64,000 nucleotides of DNA from Opacimonas sp014872805 (GCA_014872805.1 WKFN01000016.1:186001-250000), one strand, 5' to 3'; shown: positions 1-9,231, counted from the first letter of the stretch. Notes: generated from the sequence alone by a model not told the origin. Translations and numbers: made by a program.

Positions 1-253
1 GTTGTACCGTTGAATTCGGATCAGTATCGTACAGCGCAAACAGGGTTTTGATTTCTGCCAATGAAAAACCTAGGCGCTTCCCCCGTAAAATCAATTTGAG
101 TCTGACTGTGTCTTTCGCATAGTAAATTCTGTGAGTGCCTTCACGCACCGGATGTAATAGCCCCTGTTCTTCGTAAAAGCGTATGGCTCTTGCCGTTACA
201 TCGAATTGTTTTGCCAATTCGCCTATGCTTATCGTGTTGGTTAGATCATTCAT
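1..253 (-). CDS. liuR: MerR family transcriptional regulator, LiuR-type (partial, 3' end outside window)
   Basis: This is the N-terminal part of a MerR-type DNA-binding regulator, running off the left edge of the window. The first 84 residues are visible: an HTH (ISIGELAKQFDVTARAIRFY), the wing region (EEQGLLHPVREGTHRIY) and the start of the dimerisation helix (RLKLILRGKRLGFSLAEIK). The RLKLILRGKRLGFSL stretch is typical of LiuR, the regulator of branched-chain amino acid and acyl-CoA catabolism in gammaproteobacteria. It is transcribed divergently from a thiolase gene, and two palindromes related to the LiuR-type TTACGT-n-ACGTAA box lie between them. The effector-binding C-terminus is not visible, so the LiuR assignment rests on the N-terminus and the site. 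Confidence 0.72.
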   Translation of the reverse strand, partial: MNDLTNTISIGELAKQFDVTARAIRFYEEQGLLHPVREGTHRIYYAKDTVRLKLILRGKRLGFSLAEIKTLFALYDTDPNSTVQ

Positions 254-309
254 TTTGTGCAATTGATAGCTTGAGGTTATTTATCTGTTGATACATAATT
301 TACATTAGG

Positions 310-341
310 TTTACGTTTACGTAAAGTCAAATTACGTAAAG
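310..341. promoter_or_regulatory. Tandem LiuR-like operator boxes
   Basis: Positions 310-326 read TTTACGTTTACGTAAAG, and 332-339 read the perfect palindrome TTACGTAA. Both lie in the 118-base gap between the divergent MerR-type regulator and the thiolase. MerR proteins usually bind dyads within promoter spacers. The TTACGT/ACGTAA half-sites agree with the LiuR motif as I remember it. Direct control of both flanking genes is inferred. Confidence 0.6.
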
Positions 342-371
342 TTGTTAACTTAAAAGTATCAAGGAAATGTT

Positions 372-1544
372 ATGTCTGATTCCATTTTGATTGTCGCAGC
401 CAAACGCAGTCCAATAGGTGCAATGCTTGGTGAGTTGAGGGCGCTGAAAGCCACAGAACTCGCCGCTCAGGTCATCCAGAATCTGGTGCCAGAAGAACTT
501 AAGACCGAAGTTGACCAAGTCATTATGGGATGTGTATTGCCTGCAGGGCTAGGCCAGGCTCCAGCAAGACAAGCTGCACTGAATGCCGGTCTGTCACATC
601 AAGCCAGTGCCATAACACTGAATAAAGTCTGTGGTTCAGGTTTGCAGGCGGTAATGACAGCGTTTGATAATTTACGCCTTGGGCAGGTTGATATGGTCGT
701 CGCTGGAGGGATGGAGTCGATGTCAAATGCGCCTTACTTGTTGTGCAAAGCACGATCAGGGGTGCGGATGGGCCATCAAACTACTTATGATCATATGTTT
801 TTAGATGGATTGGAAAACGCCTATGATGGCCTTGCTATGGGGTGTTTTGCACAACAAACTGCAGATGATCTCGGTATGACTCGTGAGCAAATGGATGAAT
901 TTGCTTTGTTCTCGTTGCACAAAGCGCACCAAGCGCAAGCTCAGAATCATTTTGCCTCTCAAATTGTGCCCATCACCGTATCGCAGCAAAAGGAGGCTTC
1001 GATAATTATCGAAGACGAGGCGCCCAAAAACATTCATCCTGACAAAATCCCTCAATTGCGTCCCGCTTTTTTGACTGATGGTACAATAACCGCAGCAAAT
1101 TCGAGTTCAATTTCAGATGGCGCAGCCGCTTTGTTATTAATGCGAAAAAGTACCGCTGATAATAAGCAACTATCCGGTATTGCCAGAATCGTTGGCCATG
1201 CTACGCATGCGCAAGCACCCGAAGCGTTTACTACCGCGCCAATTGGTGCGATTAAAAAATTACTGACCGAACTAAATTGGACCATTGATGAGGTAGATTT
1301 ATTTGAAATAAACGAAGCCTTTGCTATGGTCACAATGGCCACCATGCACGCATTAAACATCCCAGCTGACAAAGTTAATATCCATGGTGGTGCTTGTGCG
1401 TTAGGTCATCCGATTGGTGCCTCTGGTGCCCGTATTTTAGTGACACTGTGTCATGCGTTGGTAAACACAAATGGCAAAAAAGGCGTGGCAGTTTTGTGTA
1501 TTGGTGGCGGTGAAGCGGTTGCTGTCGCGGTCGAAAAAATATAA
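372..1544 (+). CDS. atoB: Acetyl-CoA C-acetyltransferase (thiolase)
   Basis: A cytoplasmic thiolase of 390 residues, the usual length for biosynthetic or degradative acetoacetyl-CoA thiolases. The acyl-accepting cysteine is C87 in NKVCGSGLQAV. The C-terminal catalytic pair is H346 in ALGHPIGASGAR and C376 in VLCIGGGEA. The start is supported by AAGGA six bases upstream. It reversibly condenses two acetyl-CoA or cleaves acetoacetyl-CoA, and so could finish leucine, isoleucine or short fatty-acid breakdown. The divergent LiuR-like regulator and the operator boxes upstream favour a catabolic role. A broader 3-ketoacyl-CoA specificity cannot be excluded from sequence. Confidence 0.9.
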   Translation: MSDSILIVAAKRSPIGAMLGELRALKATELAAQVIQNLVPEELKTEVDQVIMGCVLPAGLGQAPARQAALNAGLSHQASAITLNKVCGSGLQAVMTAFDNLRLGQVDMVVAGGMESMSNAPYLLCKARSGVRMGHQTTYDHMFLDGLENAYDGLAMGCFAQQTADDLGMTREQMDEFALFSLHKAHQAQAQNHFASQIVPITVSQQKEASIIIEDEAPKNIHPDKIPQLRPAFLTDGTITAANSSSISDGAAALLLMRKSTADNKQLSGIARIVGHATHAQAPEAFTTAPIGAIKKLLTELNWTIDEVDLFEINEAFAMVTMATMHALNIPADKVNIHGGACALGHPIGASGARILVTLCHALVNTNGKKGVAVLCIGGGEAVAVAVEKI

Positions 1545-1607
1545 ATAGTTGCACTTTGTGGCCGATACTAACACTATAAATCTTATGTTGTTTGTAGGGT
1601 AGCGAAC

Positions 1608-3059
1608 GTGAGTGAGCCAGTAGATTCAGATATCATAGCCATGCTTGAGCGCCGCTTGGCACGTGAAAAAAAAGCACGTGAAGAAGCCGAAAGCCTCTTG
1701 ATTGCGAAATCACGTGAGATTTATCAAGCTAATCAAGAGCTTCAAGAGGCGCTCGCCCAAAGTGAACAAAAGCGACAAGAACTGGCATTTCTCGCACGTA
1801 CTACGGGTGCACTCACACTCTCAGAAAATAATGAAAATTTACTTGGCCATGTGTGTCAACTCACCAGTGAGTTTTTGCATGCTGATTATGGCATTGCTGC
1901 GGTACAGATTAAAAGTTGTCACTCATTTGATATCCATACCCCTGCTTTTGGTCCGAAAAAACAATGGCATGACGATCCTCAATTATTAAACGCTATTAAC
2001 CAATTTGTTGAAAAACTTCCTCAGAATAACGACTGGCAAGATTTCCCATTTTTTTATCAAGAACAGCCATATCGTTTGATACTCAGACATAAACCTCTCG
2101 ACAGTGATAGCTATATTTTAGTCTGCTTTCTATTGAAGAAAAGCCCGCCATCATCAGAAGTCTATAGTATTTTGACGATTATGTTTCGGCAACTCAAAAA
2201 TTTATTGTTGGCACGTAAACTTGGCGTGAGTGCCAATTCGCACACATTTGATCATGAGATGTTACAAGCTCAACTAAAACGTGCTCGAGTACAATTAGAA
2301 CAATCTGAAAAGATGGCTTCACTAGGTCAATTGGCTGCAGGTGTTGCACACGAAATTAACAATCCAGTCGGCTTTGTACGTTCCAATATGGAATCATTAA
2401 ATCATTATTTGACTGATTTGACCGCGTTTGCCAAAGCATTAGGTGCTTATGAGAATGAGCAGATCCAATCTTTATTTGCTCAATATGATGTGGAGTACCT
2501 CTTAGAAGATACTGCTGATATTGTGACGTCTAACTTAGGTGGTTTAGATAGAATTTCTGAAATTGTGCAAGGCCTTAAATCATTTTCACATCAAGGTGAA
2601 GCACAAAATTTACCATTTGATGTGAACAAAATTATTCAATCCGCATTAAGTGTGGCCAATAATGAGTTGAAGTATAAACACAATGTGATCACTCATTTAA
2701 GTGAACAACCTGCCAACTTGTTTGGTAAAGCAGGGCAGTTGCAACAAGTGTTTATCAATATGTTTGTTAATGCCGCTCAAGCGATGCCTTACGGTGGTGA
2801 CTTAGAAATTAACTCACGTATCTTAGAAAGTTCAGTCGTTGTGACCATTCGTGATACGGGCTGTGGTATGGACAAAGCGACCCAAGACAAACTATTCAAC
2901 CCGTTTTTTACCACAAAACCTGTTGGTGAAGGCACTGGTTTAGGCATGTCGATTAGTTACAGTATCATCGAAGGACACCAAGGGCATGTTGAGATTGATT
3001 CAGAAGTGGGCATCGGCACTACTTTTACCTTAACCTTCCCATTGCACCATCCAAACTGA
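1608..3059 (+). CDS. Sensor histidine kinase (orphan)
   Basis: A 483-residue protein starting at GTG. Residues 8-60 form a charged coiled coil (ERRLAREKKAREEAESLL and on), followed by a GAF-like sensory region of about 60-200 with no membrane segment. A second helix leads into the HisKA domain, with phospho-acceptor H248 in GVAHEINNPVGF. The HATPase domain has an N box (NMFVNAAQAM), a G1 box (DTGCGM) and a G2 box (GEGTGLGMS). It is therefore probably a soluble kinase that autophosphorylates on H248. No response regulator is adjacent; the only one in the window (25974-26615) is 23 kb away. The signal and partner are unknown. Confidence 0.87.
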   Translation: MSEPVDSDIIAMLERRLAREKKAREEAESLLIAKSREIYQANQELQEALAQSEQKRQELAFLARTTGALTLSENNENLLGHVCQLTSEFLHADYGIAAVQIKSCHSFDIHTPAFGPKKQWHDDPQLLNAINQFVEKLPQNNDWQDFPFFYQEQPYRLILRHKPLDSDSYILVCFLLKKSPPSSEVYSILTIMFRQLKNLLLARKLGVSANSHTFDHEMLQAQLKRARVQLEQSEKMASLGQLAAGVAHEINNPVGFVRSNMESLNHYLTDLTAFAKALGAYENEQIQSLFAQYDVEYLLEDTADIVTSNLGGLDRISEIVQGLKSFSHQGEAQNLPFDVNKIIQSALSVANNELKYKHNVITHLSEQPANLFGKAGQLQQVFINMFVNAAQAMPYGGDLEINSRILESSVVVTIRDTGCGMDKATQDKLFNPFFTTKPVGEGTGLGMSISYSIIEGHQGHVEIDSEVGIGTTFTLTFPLHHPN

Positions 3060-3088
3060 TCAGTCAATCACACTCACCATTCATTAAT

Positions 3089-4525
3089 TTAGCCATATTG
3101 TGAGAAATGAGGATGCCATTGCTCGGTAGGCTCAAATTGTCTGTGAGAAAATTGTTGATATCCTGCCAGCAAGCAATACCAACTAATTGTTGGATAGTAT
3201 TGATGAAGTTTGTGCTCAGTGATGTAGGCGTTGATATCTTTTCCATTTCTCCACAAAAGTAGAATCTCTTTTAAGTGCTTGGTTTGTTTGCGTGGTTGAC
3301 TCGCCGCTTGCCAATACTCTGTATCATTGCGATTGCTCGCACAATAGTGTGCAGTGATGTAATCTTTTATTCCATTAAAACGATTGCGTATATTGTCATT
3401 GAACGCATCCTGAAAATGGGTTGTTTCTTTACCTGCCAAAAAGGCCCCGATAAACTGCACGACGGTTTCTTGCACAAGGTGCAGGGCAGTGGCTTCAAGT
3501 GGTTCGATAAAACCTTGCGCAAGTCCCACGCCAATACAGTTTTTGTACCAATGCTTGGACACCTGACCCACTTTCATGGTGAGGTGTCGAGCAGGGATTG
3601 TCTCAGCAATGCCAAGATGTGACCTTAGCTCCATTTCTGCTGATTCTTTATCAATATATTGCGAGCTATAGACATAGCCATTACCGACTCGGCTGGTCAG
3701 TGGAATTCGCCAAGCCCAGCCAGTTGAAAGAGCAGTCGCTTGAGTTTGCATCAGTTCTTTTTCTGCTCTGGGGGTAGGGATGGCGATGGCAGCATCATTT
3801 AGTAAATGATTGCTAAAGGACTCAAAAGGTACCTGCAACGTCTTTTGCAACAGTACACTCTCAAATCCCGAACAATCGAAGAACAATTCAGCTGAATACT
3901 GCGCATGGTTTTTGCCATACAACATGTTGATCCCTTGCTCGTTAGAATCGACTTTAGTGATGGTATCCACATCCCGAATAATGCCTTGTTGTTGCCCAAA
4001 TTTGCTCAAAAACGCACCTAATTTGTAGCTGTCAAAGTGATAGCCATAATTACATTGTGTGTCAGCTGTGTTGAACTCTGCAGGAATAATATCATGAGCT
4101 GATAAATACGCAGTCAAAAAGTATGGATCGGGTTTTATTGAAGCGGGATAACCCTGTATCATTCTGTGACAAGCTTGCATAAAGTCAACCGCGGTTAGGG
4201 CATCGGTAGAAGCTGGAAACGGATGAAAATAATCGTCCAAAAAAGGACGCTTGGGATCGCACTGACACCACTGACGAAATTGAATCCCGTACTTATAGGT
4301 TGCATCGCATAAGGGCATCCATTCGTGTTCCTGGATGCCTAACAGATCAAAAAACACTTTTAATTGAGGTGTGGAACCTTCACCAACGCCAATGATGCCA
4401 ATATCTTCGGATTCAATAACTCTAACTTGATAGCCAAGTGGGGCGAGTTTGAGGTGTAGAAGATTTGCGCTCATCCAGCCAGCCGTTCCACCTCCTAAAA
4501 CAATGATGTTTTTGTTATTTTTCAT
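3089..4525 (-). CDS. FAD-dependent tryptophan halogenase family protein
   Basis: A 478-residue flavin-dependent halogenase. The N-terminal Rossmann motif is GGGTAGW (residues 11-17). The family signature WxWxIP is present as WAWRIP. K78 in DATYKYGIQF aligns with the catalytic lysine K79 of PrnA. The FIEPLEATAL segment holds the counterpart of the second active-site residue (glutamate). Family members use FADH2, O2 and halide to halogenate aromatic substrates. The gene is divergent from two secreted amylases and shares an intergenic region with an operator-like palindrome. Halogenase homologues are known inside sugar-uptake loci of marine and plant-associated Proteobacteria, where their substrate is unclear. 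Nothing here identifies free tryptophan as the substrate, and no flavin reductase gene is adjacent. Confidence 0.88.
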   Translation of the reverse strand: MKNNKNIIVLGGGTAGWMSANLLHLKLAPLGYQVRVIESEDIGIIGVGEGSTPQLKVFFDLLGIQEHEWMPLCDATYKYGIQFRQWCQCDPKRPFLDDYFHPFPASTDALTAVDFMQACHRMIQGYPASIKPDPYFLTAYLSAHDIIPAEFNTADTQCNYGYHFDSYKLGAFLSKFGQQQGIIRDVDTITKVDSNEQGINMLYGKNHAQYSAELFFDCSGFESVLLQKTLQVPFESFSNHLLNDAAIAIPTPRAEKELMQTQATALSTGWAWRIPLTSRVGNGYVYSSQYIDKESAEMELRSHLGIAETIPARHLTMKVGQVSKHWYKNCIGVGLAQGFIEPLEATALHLVQETVVQFIGAFLAGKETTHFQDAFNDNIRNRFNGIKDYITAHYCASNRNDTEYWQAASQPRKQTKHLKEILLLWRNGKDINAYITEHKLHQYYPTISWYCLLAGYQQFSHRQFEPTEQWHPHFSQYG

Positions 4526-4537
4526 AGGTATTGTGTT

Positions 4538-4551
4538 TGAATACGTATGCA
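4538..4551. promoter_or_regulatory. LacI-family operator-like palindrome
   Basis: TGAATACGTATGCA is a 14-base near-perfect palindrome with one mismatched pair and a central CG, the hallmark of LacI/GalR-family sites. It lies between the divergent halogenase and amylase genes, 13 bases from the halogenase start codon and about 24 bases upstream of the proposed amylase -35 box. A LacI-family gene lies at 8197-9231. Control by that protein is inferred. Confidence 0.6.
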
Positions 4552-4574
4552 GGTTTGGTCTGCACCTTGTTCTG

Positions 4575-4603
4575 TTGTAGTGAGATAGTTAACATCATAT
4601 TAA
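4575..4603 (+). promoter_or_regulatory. Candidate sigma70 promoter of the amylase pair
   Basis: TTGTAG (4575-4580), a 17-base spacer and TATTAA (4598-4603) precede the first amylase gene by 25 bases. The match is moderate and read by eye only. Confidence 0.4.
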
Positions 4604-4628
4604 CTTACTTTCGTCTGGTAGAACAAGC

Positions 4629-6470
4629 ATGCACCGAATCATTCATTTAATTACATTTTTTATATTTATTGTGCCAGCCAGTGCACAAACCGTTCACCCA
4701 TTGCATTGGTATATTGGAATGAAGGAACCAAAGGTTCAACTTATGGTGCATGCACCAGATTTGCCATATCCATTAGCTGAGTATAACGTCTCGATAATGG
4801 CAGAAGGGGTATCCTTAAAAGACGTCAATAGTTTAGATAATCCAAACTATCAGTGGCTTGATTTGCATATTGAAGCAGGCGCCCAGGCACAAAACATACA
4901 ATTGCTTTTCGAGCATAGCAATGGCCATCAATGGCGTTATTCTTATGCCTTGCTTGAACGTAAACCGAACAGCGCACAACGCATAGGCTTTTCTTCCAAA
5001 GATGTGATTTATTTGCTCACCCCCGATCGTTTTATTAATGGTGATTCAACCAATGATAACATCGAGGGATATCGCGAACGGGCTAATCCATTCTACAAAG
5101 ATGGTCGCCATGGGGGGGATATTCAAGGGATGATCAATGCCATTGATTACTTATCTGAAATGGGCTTCACGCAAGTATGGACCATGCCATTGCTGCAAAA
5201 TGACATGGCTAAATATTCGTATCACGGGTATTCCACTACGGATTATTATCAAATTGACCCTCGTCTTGGTAGCAATCAACTTTATGCGCAATATTCAAGA
5301 CTTGCGCAAGCCAAAGGGATCGGCACGATTAAAGATATGATCTTGAATCACATCGGTTTAGAGCATGTATGGATGAAAGATATGCCAAGTTCCGATTGGA
5401 TTAATCACGGTACTACATTTGTGCCCACAACCCATCGCCGTGAAACCTTGCATGACCCGCATAGTAACGCTGAGGATCGACTTGCTTTTACAGATGGCTG
5501 GTTTGTGCCAACCATGCCTGATCTGAATCAGCGTAACCCATATTTGGCAACATACTTGATCCAAAAAGCGATTTGGTGGGTGGAATATGCTGATTTAAGC
5601 GGCATTCGCGTCGATACCTATTCTTATTCCGATAAGGAATTTTTGGCACAATGGAACCTTGCTATATTAGATGAATATCCAAACTTGACCATAGTAGGAG
5701 AGGAATGGTCTGTTAATCCTGCTATTACCGCTTATTGGCAAGCAGGTTCTAAACGCTACGATGATTATGTATCAGCACTCCCTAGCGTAATGGATTTTCC
5801 GTTGCAAACGACCTTGGTAAAAGCATTATTAGATGAAGAGACGTGGGGCACCGGATTAGTCAAATTATACGAGATCATTGCGAGTGACTTCTTGTATGGC
5901 GACCCCTATAAATTAGTGATTTTTCCCGACAACCACGATATGGGACGAATCAAATCACAACTTGGTGAAGATGAAGCCTTGTTCAATATGGCGCTGACTT
6001 TTTTCGCAACCATGCGTGGTATTCCGCAGTTTTTCTATGGTACTGAAATTGGCATGTCCAACTTGGGAAATGATGATCACGGGATCATTCGCAGCCCATT
6101 TCCAGGTGGCTTTGCTGGTGATAGCGTGAATGCCATAACGGGCGTAGGCTTGTCAGAGCAAGCGAAACAGACCCAAGACTATGTGAAGTGGTTATTGAAT
6201 TTTCGAAAAAAAAGTCCTGCCATTACTGCTGGAAAGATGATTCAATACGCCCCAAAAAATGGCGTTTATACTTTTTTTCGCGTTCATCCAGAACAGACCA
6301 TTATGGTGGTACTTAACAAAAACGACACAAAGCAATCGTTTGAGCCAAATTCATTTCCAAGTATGTTGCATTCGGCAAAAACGTTTATTCACGCACAATC
6401 AGGGGAATCTTTCAGCCGAAACGCTTTAGCCATTCCTGGACGTAGTGCACAGATTTTTATTGTTCAATAG
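4629..6470 (+). CDS. Secreted GH13 alpha-amylase family enzyme (neopullulanase/cyclomaltodextrinase-like)
   Basis: A 613-residue exported glycoside hydrolase. A signal peptide (about 1-19, ending PASAQ) is followed by an N-terminal cyclomaltodextrinase-type beta domain (about 20-115). The GH13 barrel follows, with nucleophile D329 (GIRVDTYSY), acid/base E358 (VGEEW) and transition-state D437 (FPDNHDM), and then a C-terminal beta domain. This architecture is that of SusA/neopullulanase-like enzymes, which split alpha-1,4 links in pullulan, cyclodextrins or maltodextrins, most likely in the periplasm. The next amylase gene starts ten bases after the stop, so the two are probably cotranscribed. 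The exact substrate is not determinable. Confidence 0.88.
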   Translation: MHRIIHLITFFIFIVPASAQTVHPLHWYIGMKEPKVQLMVHAPDLPYPLAEYNVSIMAEGVSLKDVNSLDNPNYQWLDLHIEAGAQAQNIQLLFEHSNGHQWRYSYALLERKPNSAQRIGFSSKDVIYLLTPDRFINGDSTNDNIEGYRERANPFYKDGRHGGDIQGMINAIDYLSEMGFTQVWTMPLLQNDMAKYSYHGYSTTDYYQIDPRLGSNQLYAQYSRLAQAKGIGTIKDMILNHIGLEHVWMKDMPSSDWINHGTTFVPTTHRRETLHDPHSNAEDRLAFTDGWFVPTMPDLNQRNPYLATYLIQKAIWWVEYADLSGIRVDTYSYSDKEFLAQWNLAILDEYPNLTIVGEEWSVNPAITAYWQAGSKRYDDYVSALPSVMDFPLQTTLVKALLDEETWGTGLVKLYEIIASDFLYGDPYKLVIFPDNHDMGRIKSQLGEDEALFNMALTFFATMRGIPQFFYGTEIGMSNLGNDDHGIIRSPFPGGFAGDSVNAITGVGLSEQAKQTQDYVKWLLNFRKKSPAITAGKMIQYAPKNGVYTFFRVHPEQTIMVVLNKNDTKQSFEPNSFPSMLHSAKTFIHAQSGESFSRNALAIPGRSAQIFIVQ

Positions 6471-6479
6471 GATTTTTAA

Positions 6480-8165
6480 ATGAAAAGAGGATTTACACTT
6501 TCCTTTTTAGCGGTTTCAACGACTTTGCTTATGGCTTGTCAAAGCACATCAGATGCGTTGGCTAAGCGTGCTTTAGTCGATAAGCCAGATTTGGTGGGTA
6601 CTTCACAACCGTTTGCCAGTGAAGCCATTTATTTTTTGATGACGGATCGATTTGTAGACGGTGATCCCAACAATAACTACGAAGAGCAGGGTGGTGATTA
6701 TCCAACATGGGAAGGGAAATTAGAGGGACCTAATGGTCAAGTGGCTTATGTTGGTTATATGGGGGGCGACTTTCAGGGCGTTCTCAATAATGCAGATTAT
6801 TTTGTCGACCTCGGTTTTAGTGCATTGTGGATGACCCCGATCGTCGATAATCCTGATCAGGCGTTTGCTGGCGGTGAGCCAATTGAGTTTGGAGGTATGT
6901 TTAAAGACGGTAATAAAACTGGCTATCACGGTTATTGGGCATCGAATTTTTATAAAGAAGATGAACACTTAGTTTCGCCAGGGCTTGATTATGCGACGCT
7001 GAATCATGCACTTGCTGAGAAAGGGCTCAAAACGATATTGGATGTAGTGGCAAACCATGGATCTCCTTCTTTTACTATGGCGATAGATCAGCCCAAATTT
7101 GGTGAGTTGTATGACATTGAAGGCAACTTGGTTGCTGATCATCAAAATCTCGATCCGACTAAACTGAGTCAGGATGAGCCATTGCATGATTTTTTCCACG
7201 ATTATCCTGATATTTTGCAGTTATCTAATCTGGATGACACCAATCCAGCGGTGCAAGATTATTTGATCAATAGTTATCTACACTGGATTGATAAAGGTGC
7301 AGCGGCATTCCGTATTGACACAATCAAACACGTTCCACACCGTTTTTGGCGCATAATGGCCGATCGCATTCGTGAAAAGCATCCAGATTTTTATATATTC
7401 TCTGAAAGCTATGATTACAATGCCAACTTTATCGCGCAACACACCTTGCCTAAAAATGGCGGCATCAGTGTTTTGGATTTTCCAGGGCAAGCAGCAATGA
7501 CCAAGGTGTTCGAAAATCCAGAGAGCGACTTTGCTGAATTAGAAGGATATTTACATCTTACCCATGGGCCTTATCACAATGTTTACGAGCTTACGACCTT
7601 TTATGATAACCATGATATGCGTCGTCTGAATGCGGATGATATGGGATTTGTTAATGCCCATAACTGGCTTTTTACCACGCGTGGTATTCCTGTGGTGTAT
7701 CAAGGCAGTGAGTTTGGTTTCATGCGAGGCACATCTGAACATATGGGGAATCGTAACTATATTGGACAGGAACGCCTTGATGCGGGTAAACAACATGTGA
7801 TTTACCGTGAGTTAAAGAACATTGCCAATGTGCGCAAGACCTTACCAGCGTTGCAGCGCGGATTGCAGATTAATTTGGAATTGAGTGGGCAAACGGCTAG
7901 CTTTTATCGGGTGATAGATACGGCTGATAGTCAGCAAATTGCGCTTGTTTTATTAAACAAAGGCGATGCGCCTGCTGACTTTGAAGTCAGTGACAAGCTT
8001 CAAGCGGGGCTGTGGATGGAGCAATTATCTGGCGTTAAGCAAAATGTCACGGAAGTGTTAAAGACACAAGTCAAACCTCATGGTGTTCAAGTATGGGTGT
8101 TAAATGAAGGAGTCACTGATCCAGACCTTCTACGAGCCTCAATCGACGCGGTGAAATATCGATGA
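6480..8165 (+). CDS. Lipoprotein GH13 alpha-amylase
   Basis: A 561-residue enzyme with a lipoprotein signal. The lipobox LMAC puts the lipidated cysteine at residue 20, and S follows at +3, so outer-membrane retention is likely. The GH13 barrel begins near residue 45 (AIYFLMTDRFVDGD, with an Asn/Asp-rich calcium-site-like loop). The catalytic triad is D280 (AAFRIDTIKH), E309 (FSESYD) and D379 (YDNHDM). It should hydrolyse starch or maltodextrins at the cell envelope, upstream of the periplasmic enzyme encoded just before it. The start at 6480 lies ten bases after the preceding stop. A short hairpin follows the stop codon. Confidence 0.88.
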   Translation: MKRGFTLSFLAVSTTLLMACQSTSDALAKRALVDKPDLVGTSQPFASEAIYFLMTDRFVDGDPNNNYEEQGGDYPTWEGKLEGPNGQVAYVGYMGGDFQGVLNNADYFVDLGFSALWMTPIVDNPDQAFAGGEPIEFGGMFKDGNKTGYHGYWASNFYKEDEHLVSPGLDYATLNHALAEKGLKTILDVVANHGSPSFTMAIDQPKFGELYDIEGNLVADHQNLDPTKLSQDEPLHDFFHDYPDILQLSNLDDTNPAVQDYLINSYLHWIDKGAAAFRIDTIKHVPHRFWRIMADRIREKHPDFYIFSESYDYNANFIAQHTLPKNGGISVLDFPGQAAMTKVFENPESDFAELEGYLHLTHGPYHNVYELTTFYDNHDMRRLNADDMGFVNAHNWLFTTRGIPVVYQGSEFGFMRGTSEHMGNRNYIGQERLDAGKQHVIYRELKNIANVRKTLPALQRGLQINLELSGQTASFYRVIDTADSQQIALVLLNKGDAPADFEVSDKLQAGLWMEQLSGVKQNVTEVLKTQVKPHGVQVWVLNEGVTDPDLLRASIDAVKYR

Positions 8166-8173
8166 TTTAAATA

Positions 8174-8194
8174 AAAGGGAGCTTCGGCTCCTTT
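8174..8194. terminator. Hairpin between convergent amylase and LacI genes
   Basis: AAAGGGAGC-TTCG-GCTCCTTT forms a stem with one bulged G and a stable TTCG tetraloop. It sits between two convergent genes and probably ends transcription from the amylase side. The T run after it is short. Confidence 0.6.
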
Positions 8195-8196
8195 GA

Positions 8197-9231
8197 TTAA
8201 TCTTGGGTAAGTGGTTTGCTACTGTCTCGAATAATCAGAGATGCTGGAATCAGAGTATCCGAGGTGTTTTCGTTATTGATATGCTTTAACAAATGCTCAA
8301 CTAAGGTAATGCCAGCGGCTTTAGTATCTTGTTGAACCGTCGTTAAAGCGGGTTCGACCAATCCGGCAATTGGGATATTATCGAAACCGGTCACGGCGAT
8401 ATCCTCTGGGCAGCGCAAGCCTTCTTGGCGCATGGCTTGAATAACCCCTAAGGCGATGAGATCACTCGCACATACTATGGCATCGGGACGTTCGCCTTCA
8501 GCAAATAATTCAAGAGCAGCTTCTAAACCGGCCTCAACGGTGAAGATAGCATCAAATTGACCCACAAACTGATCCATCAAATCCGCTTGGCTAAGGGCAT
8601 GAGTAAAACCTTGAAAACGAGCTAAAAACTCTGGAGCATGAGTGCCCGCTTCGCCAACAAAGGCAAAGCGAGTTCTGCCTTGGCTAATGAGATGCTCAGT
8701 CACCATATATCCCCCTTGATAGTTATTACTTCCGACAGATATCCCAGGATACTTTGGATCAGCCGCCCCCCAGCGGACAAAGTGAGTTTCCTGTTCTTGT
8801 AGTTGATTAATTTTGGCCTCGTAATCGAGATAGTCACCGTAGCCCAGCAAAATTAAACCATCGGCTTTATGCGTGTCTTCATACTAAGCATGCCAGTCAT
8901 CAGCTAGATTTTGAAACGATACTAACAAATCATAATTTGCAGCCGAACAAGCTTTGGTGATCGAGCCGAGCATAGAAATAAAAAATGGATTTATCTGCGA
9001 ATCATCTGTAGACGGGTCTTCAAACAACAATAAGGCAATGGTATTAGAGCGTTGTTTGCGTAAATTGCTCGCATTCTTATCCACTTTATAATTGAGTTCT
9101 TGGGCGATTTGTTTGATGCGGTCTCTGGTTTCTTGATTCACCAGTGGAGAATTTGAAAGGGCTCTGGATACGGTAGATTGTGATACACCTGCACGATGAG
9201 CAATATCAAATGAGGTAGCTTTACCCTTCAT
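8197..9231 (-). pseudogene. LacI-family transcriptional regulator interrupted by an amber codon
   Basis: A single reading frame of 344 sense positions encodes a LacI-type regulator, but a TAG codon (plus strand 8884-8886) splits it after residue 115. The N-terminal part has the classic HTH (TSFDIAHRAGVSQSTVSRAL) and hinge (NYKVDKNASNLRKQ). After the stop, the same frame continues through YEDTHKADGLILLGYG and a full periplasmic-binding-protein-like sensor domain (ITEHLISQG-type lid, AVTGFDNIPIA, TTVQQD). There is no frame change, so one base substitution, for example CAG to TAG, explains the lesion. Its place beside the amylases suggests a maltodextrin-responsive regulator. Either it is a recent pseudogene, or the stop is a sequence error, or it is read through. 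Confidence 0.85.
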
